A stretch of 64,000 bases of DNA from Martinezella tropici (GTDB lineage Bacteria > Pseudomonadota > Alphaproteobacteria > Rhizobiales > Rhizobiaceae): positions 1 through 64,000 of the forward strand of contig NZ_QMKK01000048.1 of the NCBI RefSeq assembly GCF_003287875.1, read 5' to 3'. A program made the translations under genes and the position numbers. Position 1 is the stretch's first letter, and every line of letters starts with the position of its first letter. Of the stretch, positions 7,429-16,659 are shown one piece after another. The notes beneath the pieces are model-generated. The model did not search any database and was not told where the DNA came from. It worked only from the letters and a program-made list of their open reading frames with translations.

Positions 7429-8319
7429 ATGAACGGCTCGCCCGGTAAACTTCCCTCTCTGAACGGCCTGAAGGCATTCGAAGTGGCTGCACGCCATCGC
7501 AGCTTCAGGCTGGCGGCCGAGGAGCTCGGGGTTACGCAGGGTGCCGTTGCGCAGCAGGTTCGCGGGCTGGAAGCCGAGCTGGGCGTAAAGCTGTTCGAGC
7601 GGATGCCGCGGTCTTTGTTGCTGACGGGCGAAGGGCGGGGCTACATCGCCGATATCAGGCGCGCCTTTGAAATTATCGCTCAGGCAACCGGCAATCTCGA
7701 GCCGCAACCCGTCAGGCTCACCATCAGCACCACGCCGACATTCGCTTCGAAATGGCTGATTCCGCGCCTGCCGGATTTTACGGCTCGTCATCCCGATCTC
7801 GATCTTCATATCCTGGCGACGGAACGCATGTCGGGCTTTCAGGCGGACGGAGTGGATCTTGCAGTGCGCTACGGGCGACCACCTTTCGGGCCGGGATTGG
7901 CGACCGAACTGCTCTTCGAACAAGAGATCATCGCCGTTTGCAGCCCGGCGTTGCTGCAGGACCGAAAGCTGCCGAGGACTGCAGAGGAGCTCGCCGACTA
8001 CGCGCTTCTCCATGACGCCCATAATTCCTGGCCCGAATTCATCGACAAGCATTTCGGGCGGGCGGCTCACGCCTCCTATAAAGGGATCAGCTTCAACCAG
8101 ACATCGCATGCCATCGAAGCGGCGATCGCAGGGCAGGGAATCGTCCTCGCCAACCGTGATTTCGTGGCGCGAGATATGGTGGAAGGTCGTTTGACGCAGG
8201 TTATCCAGGGGTCGCTAAGCGGTCCATCCGATTTCTACCTCGTCTGGCCTCGTTATCGCAAATCCGCAGCCCTCGAGAAGGTCATTGCCTGGATGAGGGA
8301 AGAGGCGAGCAGGAGATAG
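7429..8319 (+). CDS. LysR-family regulator, GcvA type
   Basis: A 296-residue LysR-type transcriptional regulator. The N-terminal winged helix-turn-helix (about 10-70) reads SLNGLKAFEVAARHRSFRLA, then LGVTQGAVAQQVRGLE, close to the GcvA branch. The C-terminal part (about 95-290) is a periplasmic-binding-fold effector domain with the STTPTFASKWLIPRL segment common in GcvA-like members. The gene is divergently paired with the degenerate SDR, implying that it controls that gene and itself. The effector cannot be read from sequence. Confidence 0.92.
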   Translation: MNGSPGKLPSLNGLKAFEVAARHRSFRLAAEELGVTQGAVAQQVRGLEAELGVKLFERMPRSLLLTGEGRGYIADIRRAFEIIAQATGNLEPQPVRLTISTTPTFASKWLIPRLPDFTARHPDLDLHILATERMSGFQADGVDLAVRYGRPPFGPGLATELLFEQEIIAVCSPALLQDRKLPRTAEELADYALLHDAHNSWPEFIDKHFGRAAHASYKGISFNQTSHAIEAAIAGQGIVLANRDFVARDMVEGRLTQVIQGSLSGPSDFYLVWPRYRKSAALEKVIAWMREEASRR

Positions 8320-8365
8320 CCCGTACCGTTCGCCTGATGTTGCGAGCAGGTTTTTCAGGAATGAA

Positions 8366-9874
8366 ATGCCCGCCTGTTTTCAGAAGCGGCCCATCACGCG
8401 CGGTCGCGCTATCGAATGCTGCAATTGCCCCTTCGGGATTAGCGCTTTCCTCAATCTTTTTCTGTTAGCTGCAGTCATGGCGAAGATCGTGGCATTGGCT
8501 GCATATTTCTATCAGGCGGCGGTTGCCTTCGGGCTGCTGATCGTGGTGGCGCATCTGCTGGCTCCGGCGGACTACGCGGCCTATTCGCTGTTCATCTCGA
8601 TCAGCCAGTTCGCGGCGATTTTCTGTTTCGAATGGGTTCGCTTTGCCTGCAGCCGCTTCTATCCGGGGCAGGGTCCGGGAAACGAGGCATTGGAGCGCAA
8701 GGCGCTGACCGTGGAATTTGCGGCCTGCTCGGCGATCTGCCTGATTGCTGCTTGTGCTTCGATCTTCTTTTCCGTCTCGGCGGAGATTGCCGTGCTTGGC
8801 GGTCTGGTCGCGATCTTCCAGGGCGGCAGCGACCTGCACCTCACCATGCTGCGCTTCCGCCAGGAATTTCGCGCCTTTTCGCGGCTGCAGGGCTCGCGCG
8901 CCACCATTCTCGCAGCCGGCACGCTCGCAGGTGCCGCCGTTGCCCCGACCTTCACATGTACTGTCATCGGCCTGATGGCGGGCTACGGCGCTTACGGTCT
9001 TCTGGCGCTCTTTCTGACCCGCAGCAGCTTGCGCGAGGCAGCACCATTCCAGCCATCGCTGCTTCGCAAGCACTTCGTCTATGGCAGCGTTGCGGCCAGT
9101 GCCTCCGTTATCGGCATGCTGACGCCGTTGGGATTGAAATCTATTCTCACGGCCACGTTGGGAGCGGGAGCTGCGGCCGGTGCGCTGCTGGCGCTCGATC
9201 TGTTGCAGCGGCCCTTCGTACTCATCGTCTCCGCCCTGCAGGCCATTCAATATCCCGATGTCGTCAATACCTTTGATCGCGACGGGGCAACGCCTGCCTT
9301 TGCCAGGCAACTCGGGGAATATTATTCGCTGCTTACCGGCCTTACGCTCATGACTGCCGCGGGTATCTTCGCGGTGCTGCAGCCCGTCGGCCAATTGGTC
9401 ATTGCCTCCGGTTTGCGCCATGAATTTCTTGCCGTTGCTCCCTTCGTCATCGGTCTTGCGACATGCCGCGCCTTGACCGCCAACATGATGCCGACGCCAG
9501 CGCATCTGCAGCACCGGCTGCTGATGATCTTCCTTCTCGCGGTGCTGGACTGCGTGCTGCTGAATGCCGGCACGCTGGCCGGCGGTTACCTCGGTTCCCA
9601 CAGCGATGCCGCGCTCATGGCCGGCGGCATGATCGGCGCCGTGTGCGCCATGGCGATTGGCGTGAAGGTGATGGCGTCTCTTTCCTTTGATTTTGTCTGG
9701 CCGCCGGTCGTCTTCTCCGCCATCGGGCTGGCGGTGCCGGTGCTGGCGACGGCTGGCTTTGGTTATTCGCTCTGGATATCGGTGTCGCTTGGCGTGGTCG
9801 GCGGCACGCTCTTTTGCCTGCTCGGCCTCTATAGCTACTTCGTTACCATGTTCCGGCCGCAGAACCGATCCTGA
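8366..9874 (+). CDS. Polysaccharide flippase-like membrane protein (MVF/Wzx superfamily)
   Basis: A 502-residue integral membrane protein with roughly a dozen hydrophobic segments, arranged like MOP-superfamily polysaccharide exporters (Wzx/MVF type). A characteristic N-terminal part contains YQAAVAFGLLIVVAHLLAP followed by ADYAAYSLFIS. Such proteins flip lipid-linked oligosaccharides for O-antigen, capsule or exopolysaccharide. ATG 8366 has AGGA 5 nt upstream, but an ATG at 8477 closer to the first conserved helix is a plausible alternative. It converges on a GT4 glycosyltransferase, supporting a surface polysaccharide role. The substrate is unknown. Confidence 0.75.
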   Translation: MPACFQKRPITRGRAIECCNCPFGISAFLNLFLLAAVMAKIVALAAYFYQAAVAFGLLIVVAHLLAPADYAAYSLFISISQFAAIFCFEWVRFACSRFYPGQGPGNEALERKALTVEFAACSAICLIAACASIFFSVSAEIAVLGGLVAIFQGGSDLHLTMLRFRQEFRAFSRLQGSRATILAAGTLAGAAVAPTFTCTVIGLMAGYGAYGLLALFLTRSSLREAAPFQPSLLRKHFVYGSVAASASVIGMLTPLGLKSILTATLGAGAAAGALLALDLLQRPFVLIVSALQAIQYPDVVNTFDRDGATPAFARQLGEYYSLLTGLTLMTAAGIFAVLQPVGQLVIASGLRHEFLAVAPFVIGLATCRALTANMMPTPAHLQHRLLMIFLLAVLDCVLLNAGTLAGGYLGSHSDAALMAGGMIGAVCAMAIGVKVMASLSFDFVWPPVVFSAIGLAVPVLATAGFGYSLWISVSLGVVGGTLFCLLGLYSYFVTMFRPQNRS

Positions 9875-9880
9875 AGTCTC

Positions 9881-10966
9881 TCAGAGATCTTCGAGAATAG
9901 AGAGCACGCGGTCGGCGCTGGCATCCCAGGAGAAGCGGGTGACATTCTCATGGCCGCGCCGGCGCAGATCCTGGCGCAATACATTGTCCGTCGCGATCCG
10001 CCTCATGCCGGCAACGAGTTCATCCTGTCGGAATGGGTCGAAGTAGAGCGCGGCGTCGCCCGATGCCTCGCGCACGGCGGGGATATCAGCAGCGAGCACC
10101 GGACAACCCTGCGTCATCGCTTCCAGTGGCGGTATGCCGAAACCTTCATAGAGGCTCGGGAAGACGAAGGCAGTGGCATGTCGCTCCAGAGCGGCGATCT
10201 CAGCGTCCGTAAGCCTGCCTGGAAAGAGCATGCTGCCGTTTGACTGCTGGTCATCCGATTTGAAGACGGTCGGCGCGGAGCCGCCGACGACCACGAGCTT
10301 CTGGTTGTCATCTTTCAGCGCCTCGAAAGCGCGGATGGCGAAATCGAGGTTCTTGTTGGGTTTCATTGTTCCCACAAGAAGGAAGAAGCCGTTCGTCTTC
10401 AGACCAAGCCGCTGCATCACGGCCTCGTCCGGCTCGATCGTGGCATAATGATCGACGGCATTATAGACGACGTCGATGCCGCCTGAGGGAACACGGAATA
10501 CGGAGGCGAGCTCCTGCCGCGAGAATTCGGAAACGGTACCGATCTTGGCGGTGCGCGTCAGCACTGTGCCGAGCGCACCATGCAGCAGGCGGTAGCTGCG
10601 CTTGAAGGATTGTGGATGGCGGAAGATCGTCACGTCATGGATGACGACCGCCTGGCGGCGATGAAGGAGCGGGCCGCTGCCGCCGAAGCCGATGAGCCGG
10701 CTGCCGCGCGAGTGTGAAAGCAGCGATGTCTGCTCCCATATATGCCCAGGGCCGGAGCCGAAGCGATCGATTTCTATTGCCGAGAGCCTGATATCGATGG
10801 GCGTGTTGCGCGGTACGGCCAGACGCCAGCGCGTGCCTTTCAGCGAGGCGGGCAGAGCACCCGAGGAGATCTTGCGATCGAGTGACAGCGTCAGTTCGCG
10901 CGCGAAGCGTTGCACGCCGGACAAAGGCTGGCCGAGGAAGCGCCCGTTGATGACAATAGACTGCAC
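9881..10966 (-). CDS. Glycosyltransferase family 4 protein
   Basis: A 361-residue GT-B fold retaining glycosyltransferase. The N-terminal acceptor domain starts with INGRFLGQPLSGVQRFA. The C-terminal donor domain has LVVVGGSA and the GT4 EX7E-type region FVFPSLYEGFGIPPLEAM with CPVLAADIPAVREASGDAA. It probably transfers a sugar from a nucleotide donor onto a lipid-linked glycan at the cytoplasmic membrane face. The stop codon is 6 bp from the flippase stop on the other strand. Donor and acceptor cannot be deduced. Confidence 0.9.
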   Translation of the reverse strand: MQSIVINGRFLGQPLSGVQRFARELTLSLDRKISSGALPASLKGTRWRLAVPRNTPIDIRLSAIEIDRFGSGPGHIWEQTSLLSHSRGSRLIGFGGSGPLLHRRQAVVIHDVTIFRHPQSFKRSYRLLHGALGTVLTRTAKIGTVSEFSRQELASVFRVPSGGIDVVYNAVDHYATIEPDEAVMQRLGLKTNGFFLLVGTMKPNKNLDFAIRAFEALKDDNQKLVVVGGSAPTVFKSDDQQSNGSMLFPGRLTDAEIAALERHATAFVFPSLYEGFGIPPLEAMTQGCPVLAADIPAVREASGDAALYFDPFRQDELVAGMRRIATDNVLRQDLRRRGHENVTRFSWDASADRVLSILEDL

Positions 10967-11047
10967 GCTAAGAGTCCCGATATCCTATTGATCGGTATTA
11001 GCTTGCACCATTTTGTTTAGAGAAGGTTTAGCTGGGCTCGCGCGATT

Positions 11048-11671
11048 TTACGCAAGCGCATCCTTGCTGCTGATCACGGCAACGCCGCGGGCTCGCATGT
11101 CGTCGATTGCCGCAGCGACGCCGGCAGGATCGATGCCGCGGCTCGCATCCTCAATGAAGCGGACGGTGACATTGGGTAGCATCTCGACGGCGTCGACCGC
11201 GGAGAACTTCACGCAATAATCCGTTGCCAGCCCGCAAAGATCGAGATCGGTGACGCCTTTGTCGCGCAGGTAAGCCGCCAGTCCGGTAAGGGCTGCCTGA
11301 TCATTGTCACGGAAGGCGGAATAGCTGTCGACTGCGGGATTCTGGCCCTTCTGCTGGATGAAATCGACGTCATCGAGATGGAGGCCAGGGTGGAACTCGG
11401 CATCCTTGGTGTTCTGGATGCAATGGTCTGGCCACATCATCTGCGGTTTGCCCGAAAGCGTGCCGATTTCGAAGGGTTTCTTGCCGGGATGGGAGGAGGC
11501 GAAGCTGCCGTGGCCGGCCGGATGCCAGTCCTGCGAAGCGACGATCAGATCGTATTTGCCGCTGTCGATGAGTTTGTTGGCGATGGGCACGACTTGATCC
11601 CCATCCGGCACGGGGAGATTTCCGCCGGGGCAGAAGCCATTCTGGATGTCGATGAGCAGCAGCGCTTTCAT
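11048..11671 (-). CDS. pncA: Nicotinamidase (pyrazinamidase)
   Basis: Hydrolyses nicotinamide to nicotinate and ammonia in NAD salvage; a cytoplasmic isochorismatase-fold enzyme. The catalytic triad is Asp8 (LIDIQNGF), Lys108 (FIQQKGQNP) and Cys153 (LATDYCVKFSA), and metal ligands are Asp48, His50 and His54 (QDWHPAGH). At 207 residues it is typical. The start at 11671 (MKALLLIDIQNG) is preferred over an ATG at 11731, which would add 20 residues before the conserved first strand. It lies downstream of a sugar symporter gene on the same strand with a 110-bp gap. Confidence 0.94.
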   Translation of the reverse strand: MKALLLIDIQNGFCPGGNLPVPDGDQVVPIANKLIDSGKYDLIVASQDWHPAGHGSFASSHPGKKPFEIGTLSGKPQMMWPDHCIQNTKDAEFHPGLHLDDVDFIQQKGQNPAVDSYSAFRDNDQAALTGLAAYLRDKGVTDLDLCGLATDYCVKFSAVDAVEMLPNVTVRFIEDASRGIDPAGVAAAIDDMRARGVAVISSKDALA

Positions 11672-11782
11672 GAGGCCTGTCCTTCCCGTTTTGTTGCGCC
11701 GCACGATGCCAAGCGGTGTGCCTCGGATCAAGCCCCTTGCGCTCCGCTTGGAAAACCGGCGGAGCGCAAGGCTCAGTCAGTT

Positions 11783-13066
11783 TCAGGCCGGCTTGTGGCC
11801 CTTGAGCCCGTAAAAGGCGATGTAGACGTAGCAGATGATCGGCATCAGGAAGGCGAGGTGAATACCGATCGTATCGGCAAGGCCGCCCTGGATAACAGGC
11901 AGGATCGCGCCGCCGACGATGGCAAGGCACAGAATGCCCGAGCCCCGGCTCGTATATTTGCCGAGGCCGTGCAGTGCCAGGCTGAAGATCGTCGGGAACA
12001 TGATCGAGTTGAACAGGCCGATCGCCAATACCGACCACATGGCGACATGGCCCGTTGTCAGCACGGTGACCACGAGCAGGATGATGACCGCGGCAGCGTT
12101 GAACGCCAGCGCCTTGCCGTCATCGATATGACGCATGATCAGCGAACCGATGAAGCGTCCTACCATTGCGCCGCCCCAGAAGTAGGAGACGTAGTGCGCG
12201 GCATCGGCCTCGGAGAGATGGGCGATATCCGGCTGACTCAGGAAGTTGACCAGGAAACTGCCGACGCTGACTTCGGCGCCGACATAGAGAAAGATGCCGA
12301 CAGCGCCGAGCACGAGATGGCGGTACTGCCAGGCGGAGCCGCCGCCGCGCATCGGCTCGATGGTCTCCTCATCTTCGACTTCGGGCAGCTTCAATGCGGC
12401 AAAGACGGCGGCGAGCACCAGGAAGGCTGCGGCAAGAAGCAGGTAGGGGAATTTGACCGCGCCGGCTTCGGCAAGCCGCATGGCGTCGAGCTGTTCCGGC
12501 GTAGCGTTGGTGGCTGCAACAGTCGCGGCAGACAGGATCAACATCGCGCCGAAATAGGGGGCAATCGTCGTGCCAAGGGAGTTGAAGGCCTGCGTCAGGT
12601 TCAGGCGGCTTGCAGCCGTATCCGGAGGTCCCAACACGGTGACATAGGGGTTGGCGGCAACCTGCAAGATCGTGATGCCGGTGGCGAGCACGAAGAGCGC
12701 GCCGAGGAACAGGGCGTAGACGCGGTAAGTGGCGGCCGGAATGAACAGGGCACAGCCGACAGCTGCGATCGCGAGGCCGACGACGATGCCCCATTTGTAG
12801 GTGATGCGCTTTACGAGCGTGCCGGCCGGCAGCGATATGATGGAATATGCGCCGAAAAAGCAAAGCTGGATGAGCATCGCTTGGGTGTAATTGAGCTGAA
12901 AGACGCTTTTGAGGTGCGGGACCAGAATATCGTTCAGGCAAGTGATGAAACCCCACATAAAAAAGAGTGAGGTGAGTGCGATAAGCGCGAATTGGTAATT
13001 GCCCTGGCCTTGGCGTGCGGATGCACGGGCGCTGGTGGGCGCAGAGCTTGTTGCTGAGCCAGCCAC
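11783..13066 (-). CDS. Sugar/H+ symporter, FHS family (FucP/GluP-like MFS)
   Basis: A 427-residue major facilitator of the fucose-galactose-glucose:H+ symporter family with 12 predicted membrane segments. Diagnostic motifs include ALIALTSLFFMWGFITCLND near the N-terminus and LQVAANPYVTVLGP in the middle, both typical of FucP/GluP, plus NLTQAFNSLGTTIAP. It imports a hexose or related sugar across the inner membrane. A strong 19-bp dyad about 130 bp upstream may be its operator, but no sugar catabolic gene is adjacent. The exact sugar cannot be assigned. Confidence 0.92.
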   Translation of the reverse strand: MAGSATSSAPTSARASARQGQGNYQFALIALTSLFFMWGFITCLNDILVPHLKSVFQLNYTQAMLIQLCFFGAYSIISLPAGTLVKRITYKWGIVVGLAIAAVGCALFIPAATYRVYALFLGALFVLATGITILQVAANPYVTVLGPPDTAASRLNLTQAFNSLGTTIAPYFGAMLILSAATVAATNATPEQLDAMRLAEAGAVKFPYLLLAAAFLVLAAVFAALKLPEVEDEETIEPMRGGGSAWQYRHLVLGAVGIFLYVGAEVSVGSFLVNFLSQPDIAHLSEADAAHYVSYFWGGAMVGRFIGSLIMRHIDDGKALAFNAAAVIILLVVTVLTTGHVAMWSVLAIGLFNSIMFPTIFSLALHGLGKYTSRGSGILCLAIVGGAILPVIQGGLADTIGIHLAFLMPIICYVYIAFYGLKGHKPA

Positions 13067-13195
13067 TTTTTATCCTCGGTTCTTGTTGTTGCCAGGCTTT
13101 GAGATTCGACCCGGGCGAAAAGCCCGAACGGGCCGGAAGGACTGGCAGCGGCTTGCCGAGATACCCGCAAGAAGCGCGGAATCCCGAAGTCGCTT

Positions 13196-13214
13196 CAATC
13201 GATATAATCGATTG
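13196..13214. promoter_or_regulatory. Perfect 19-bp dyad upstream of the sugar symporter
   Basis: CAATCGAT-ATA-ATCGATTG is an exact 8-bp-arm inverted repeat in the 270-bp spacer before the symporter gene. Its size and symmetry suit a dimeric repressor site. The bound protein is unknown; the nearest regulator, the TetR gene, has its start about 0.7 kb away. Confidence 0.45.
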
Positions 13215-13336
13215 GATCATTATTGGTAGCTTGCTAGGAATGCGGATTCTGCAATGCAGCAATGCGGTTTGCTGCAATCGCGAAGACGTTGAGGAAAGCA
13301 ATCAGGTTTTCCTAGGTGCCTATCCGCCCGGGCGGG

Positions 13337-13948
13337 TCAGCCACCGTTCAGATAGCCGAGGACGGCACGCAGTACACGGCGAGTCAATTGGCTTTTGTCT
13401 TCGTCGCCATGTTCTCCGGCGGCGTCGACCATTCCCTTGATGATCGCCACCACATCCCGGCTTGCGATATCGATGTCAGCCTGCATCGGCAGGTCCGGCC
13501 GCAGCAACGCTGCACGCGTGAGTTCGAAGAAACGCATCTTCACCCTTTCGGTGGCGGTATCCAACGGCAGGCGTGCTTCTTCGAAGTCGAGCAGGCGGGC
13601 GAGAGCTGGCCGGCGAAGTTGCTGCTCGACACACGGGAGGATGAGTGCTGACAAAGCCTCCCTGCCGGTGGGCTTGCCTGCTGCGCTTTCCGCCTCCTCG
13701 ACGAGGCGGCGCGTTTCCCTGAGGATCAGCGCTCCGATCAGCGCGTCCTTGCGCGGAAAATACTGATAGAGCGAACCGACGCTGACACCGGCCCTTTCCG
13801 CCACGGCATTGGTGGAGAAGGCTTCATGGCCGCGCTCCTCCAAAATGCGAGCCGCAGCCTCGACGATCGCCTCGACGGTCGCGAGCGAACGGGCTTGTTT
13901 CGGCGCTTTTCTCGGCGCGGGGCGGCTTTTCAGAAGGCTCTCGGACAT
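13337..13948 (-). CDS. TetR-family transcriptional regulator
   Basis: A 203-residue repressor with a TetR N-terminal helix-turn-helix (about 15-65): SLATVEAIVEAAARILEERG, then FSTNAVAERAGVSVGSLYQYF, a near-perfect family signature. The C-terminal ligand-binding part is divergent, as usual. The gene is divergent from an SDR gene at 14121 across 172 bp and most likely represses it in response to that enzyme's substrate or product. A basic N-terminal extension (KSRPAPRKAPKQ) precedes the HTH. Confidence 0.92.
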   Translation of the reverse strand: MSESLLKSRPAPRKAPKQARSLATVEAIVEAAARILEERGHEAFSTNAVAERAGVSVGSLYQYFPRKDALIGALILRETRRLVEEAESAAGKPTGREALSALILPCVEQQLRRPALARLLDFEEARLPLDTATERVKMRFFELTRAALLRPDLPMQADIDIASRDVVAIIKGMVDAAGEHGDEDKSQLTRRVLRAVLGYLNGG

Positions 13949-14120
13949 GTCCGTGGAATGCGAGTAGTAAAAAGTGAATTATCGCTCATATTACTGGTCA
14001 AGGCTCAGCGAAACAAGTGTTTCCGCGAGATCCGAGGATCGAATTCCCTCGGCGTGTTCGCAAGCGCGTGCCTGCGTGACGCTTGCCGTTCGGGCCGGAG
14101 AGAGAAATGGAGACAAATGC

Positions 14121-14858
14121 ATGTCCAGCGAAATCAAAACCGCAATCGTGACCGGAGCATCGAAGGGCATCGGCGCCGCCATTGCGAGGCAGCTTGCCGC
14201 CGATGGTTTCCAGACCGTCGTCAACTATGCATCGAGTTCCCGTGAGGCTGGGGATATCGTCTCCGGCATCGAAGCGACGGGCGGCCGTGCGATTGCGGTC
14301 CGTGCGGATGTGGCCGATGCTTCGGCTGTTACGGCATTGTTCGATCGTGCCGAAGCCGAGTTCGGCAAGGTCGACGTGCTCGTCAACAATGCCGGGATCG
14401 GCAAATTCTCGCCCCTGTCTGAAGTGAGCGATGAGGATTTTCAGCAGCAGATTGCCGTCAACCTCACAGGCACGTTCAACGGAATGCGTGAGGGGGCAAG
14501 CCGGGTGCGGGATGGTGGCCGCATCATCAACCTGTCAACGAGCATCATCGGCCATTACTCCCCAGGCAACGGCGTCTATGCAGCGACGAAGGCAGGTGTG
14601 GAAGCCATGACGCATACGCTCGCCAAGGAACTCGGCACGCGGGGCGTAACGGTCAATGCGGTCGCGCCCGGGCCGATCGCCACGGAGTTGTTGTTCAGGG
14701 GACGGTCGGAGGCGCTGATCCAGCGGCTGATCAACGACATCCCGCTCGGCCGTCTCGGCCTGCCGGAGGAGATCGCCCAGATCGTGTCGTTTCTCGCCAG
14801 CGTTCAAAGCGGTTGGATCAACGGCCAGGTCATCCGCGCGAATGGCGGGCGCAATTGA
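14121..14858 (+). CDS. SDR-family oxidoreductase
   Basis: A 245-residue classical short-chain dehydrogenase. The NADP-binding TGASKGIG is followed by NYASS, consistent with NADPH preference. It has NNAG, catalytic Ser in NLSTS, and YAATK providing Tyr and Lys, with a PG motif (APGPI) after it. ATG 14121 has GGAGA upstream; longer in-frame starts would add about 50 unlike residues. The divergent TetR gene is its likely regulator. Such pairs often handle reactive carbonyl compounds, but the substrate is not known. Confidence 0.9.
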   Translation: MSSEIKTAIVTGASKGIGAAIARQLAADGFQTVVNYASSSREAGDIVSGIEATGGRAIAVRADVADASAVTALFDRAEAEFGKVDVLVNNAGIGKFSPLSEVSDEDFQQQIAVNLTGTFNGMREGASRVRDGGRIINLSTSIIGHYSPGNGVYAATKAGVEAMTHTLAKELGTRGVTVNAVAPGPIATELLFRGRSEALIQRLINDIPLGRLGLPEEIAQIVSFLASVQSGWINGQVIRANGGRN

Positions 14859-14888
14859 ATCGGTCATCACTCGAGGTGGCAAACGAGC

Positions 14889-15818
14889 TTAGCCCATTCG
14901 TTTGCCGCTTTCGCGCGCTTCATCGCCGGCGGGAAAGCGCCTGACATGCTCGATCAGTGCGCGAAGCTTCGGAGCGGTGTTTCGCCGGCTCGGATAATAG
15001 AGATAGAAGCCCGCGAAATAGGGGCAGTAATCCTCCAGAATCGGCAGCAGTTCGCCGCGATCGATGAAGGGGCGAAAGCTTTCCTCCATCCCGAAGGAGA
15101 TGCCGGCGCCGGCGACGGCAAGCTTGATCATCAGGCCCATGTCGTTGGTGGTGATCGTCGACGGCACCGCGACGCTGAATTCCTTGCCCGCTTCGGCGAA
15201 CTCCCAGCGATAGGGCGCCGATTTCGGAGAAGGACGCCAGCCGATGCAGGCATGCCCGGCAAGGTCTGCCGGGTGTGACGGCACGCCGGAACGCTCGCGA
15301 TAGGATGGGGCGCAGACAGCCAGTTGTCGCTCGGCGCCCGCGACCGGCACGGCGATCATATTCTGCGCGATGACTTCTCCGAGCCGCACGCCTGCGTCGT
15401 AGCCTTCCGCGACGATGTCGAATTCCTCGTCCGTGACGGTGATATCCAGCTCCACCTCAGGATATTGACGCACGAAACCGGCAAGGAGCGGCCCGGCCAG
15501 AAAGCGCTCGGCGATCGAGGAGACCGCAAGCCGCAGGCGGCCGCGCGGAAGCTCTGTCAGCGCCTCGGTCTTCTCCAGCGCCGCGCGCATCTCCGCCACG
15601 GCGGGAGCGACCCTCTCATAGAGCCGCTCGCCGGCTTCCGTGAGGCTGACGCTGCGTGTCGTGCGCAGCACGAGCGCGATGCCGAGATTTTCCTCAAGGC
15701 GGCGAATCGTCTGGCTGACGGCGGAGCGGGTCACGCCGAGCCGTGTCGCTGTCGCCCGAAAGCTCCGTTCTTCCGCAACGAGCGCGAAGACGGCGAGCGC
15801 ATTCAGATCTGGCTCCAT
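14889..15818 (-). CDS. LysR-family transcriptional regulator
   Basis: A 309-residue LysR regulator of the DhcR/YafC-like branch. The HTH (about 5-65) reads LNALAVFALVAEERSFRATA, then LGVTRSAVSQTIRRLEENLG. The effector domain (about 90-295) begins with GRLRLAVSSIAERFLAGPLL. It is divergent from an SDR gene at 15925 across 106 bp and probably controls it, as is common for this branch paired with oxidoreductases. Tail-to-tail with the SDR gene ending at 14858. Confidence 0.92.
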   Translation of the reverse strand: MEPDLNALAVFALVAEERSFRATATRLGVTRSAVSQTIRRLEENLGIALVLRTTRSVSLTEAGERLYERVAPAVAEMRAALEKTEALTELPRGRLRLAVSSIAERFLAGPLLAGFVRQYPEVELDITVTDEEFDIVAEGYDAGVRLGEVIAQNMIAVPVAGAERQLAVCAPSYRERSGVPSHPADLAGHACIGWRPSPKSAPYRWEFAEAGKEFSVAVPSTITTNDMGLMIKLAVAGAGISFGMEESFRPFIDRGELLPILEDYCPYFAGFYLYYPSRRNTAPKLRALIEHVRRFPAGDEARESGKRMG

Positions 15819-15924
15819 TGGTTATTTTTTCTTTCCAATTTGGCAAGGAGATGACGGCTTATCGAAACAATAACCGATCCTTACAGTCAAGGCCTCATGA
15901 CATGCACGGAGAAGGGATGAGGTC

Positions 15925-16650
15925 ATGCCGATGGATAAGGTCATTCTGATCACGGGCGCTTCGAGTGGAATCGGGGAGGGCATTGCTCGCGAACTTGCCG
16001 CCGCTGGCGCGAAAGTGGCGCTGGGTGCGAGGCGCGTGGAACGTCTGGAAGCGCTGGCCGCCGAGTTGCATGCGGCGGGCGGCACCGTGCTTGCCCATTC
16101 CCTCGATGTGACGGATCGCGGAAGCTTCGAGGCTTTCGTCAGCGCCGCTCGGCAGAAATGGGGACGCGTCGATGTCATCGTCAACAATGCCGGCGTGATG
16201 CCGCTCTCCCTCATGGCATCGCTGAAGGTGGAAGAATGGGACAGGATGATCGATGTCAACATCAAGGGCGTGCTGTACGGCATCGCTGCGGTTTTGCCTG
16301 AGATGATTGGACGTAACTCCGGCCAGATCATCAATATTGCGTCGATCGGAGCGCTTGCGGTCTCCCCGACTGCGACGGTCTATTGCGCCACGAAATATGC
16401 GGTGCGGGCGATCTCGGACGGACTACGGCAGGAGCACAAGACGCTGCGCGTCACCTGCATCCATCCCGGCGTCGTCGAAAGCGAGCTTGCCGATACGATC
16501 ACCGATCCAATCGCGGCGGAAGCGATGAAGACTTATCGCGCCATCGCTCTCAAACCCGATGCCATTGCCCGCGCCGTACGTTTTGCCATCGAACAGCCCG
16601 AGGATGTCGACATCAACGAGATCGTCGTGCGTCCGACGGCCAACACGTAG
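15925..16650 (+). CDS. SDR-family oxidoreductase
   Basis: A 241-residue classical SDR with all catalytic elements: TGASSGIG (cofactor), NNAGVM, Ser in NIASIG, and YCATK carrying Tyr and Lys. The ARRVER segment after the second strand suggests NADPH binding. The end (DINEIVVRPTANT) matches the YdfG-like subgroup acting on hydroxy acids or carbonyls. It lies divergent from a LysR gene and 9 nt upstream of a small exported protein that is probably co-transcribed. Confidence 0.92.
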   Translation: MPMDKVILITGASSGIGEGIARELAAAGAKVALGARRVERLEALAAELHAAGGTVLAHSLDVTDRGSFEAFVSAARQKWGRVDVIVNNAGVMPLSLMASLKVEEWDRMIDVNIKGVLYGIAAVLPEMIGRNSGQIINIASIGALAVSPTATVYCATKYAVRAISDGLRQEHKTLRVTCIHPGVVESELADTITDPIAAEAMKTYRAIALKPDAIARAVRFAIEQPEDVDINEIVVRPTANT

Positions 16651-16659
16651 GCGGCGGAG

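Noticed and set aside
11378..12970. Long plus-strand open frame opposite the sugar symporter and pncA
   Set aside because: It spans two real minus-strand genes and translates to low-complexity charged sequence typical of antisense frames.
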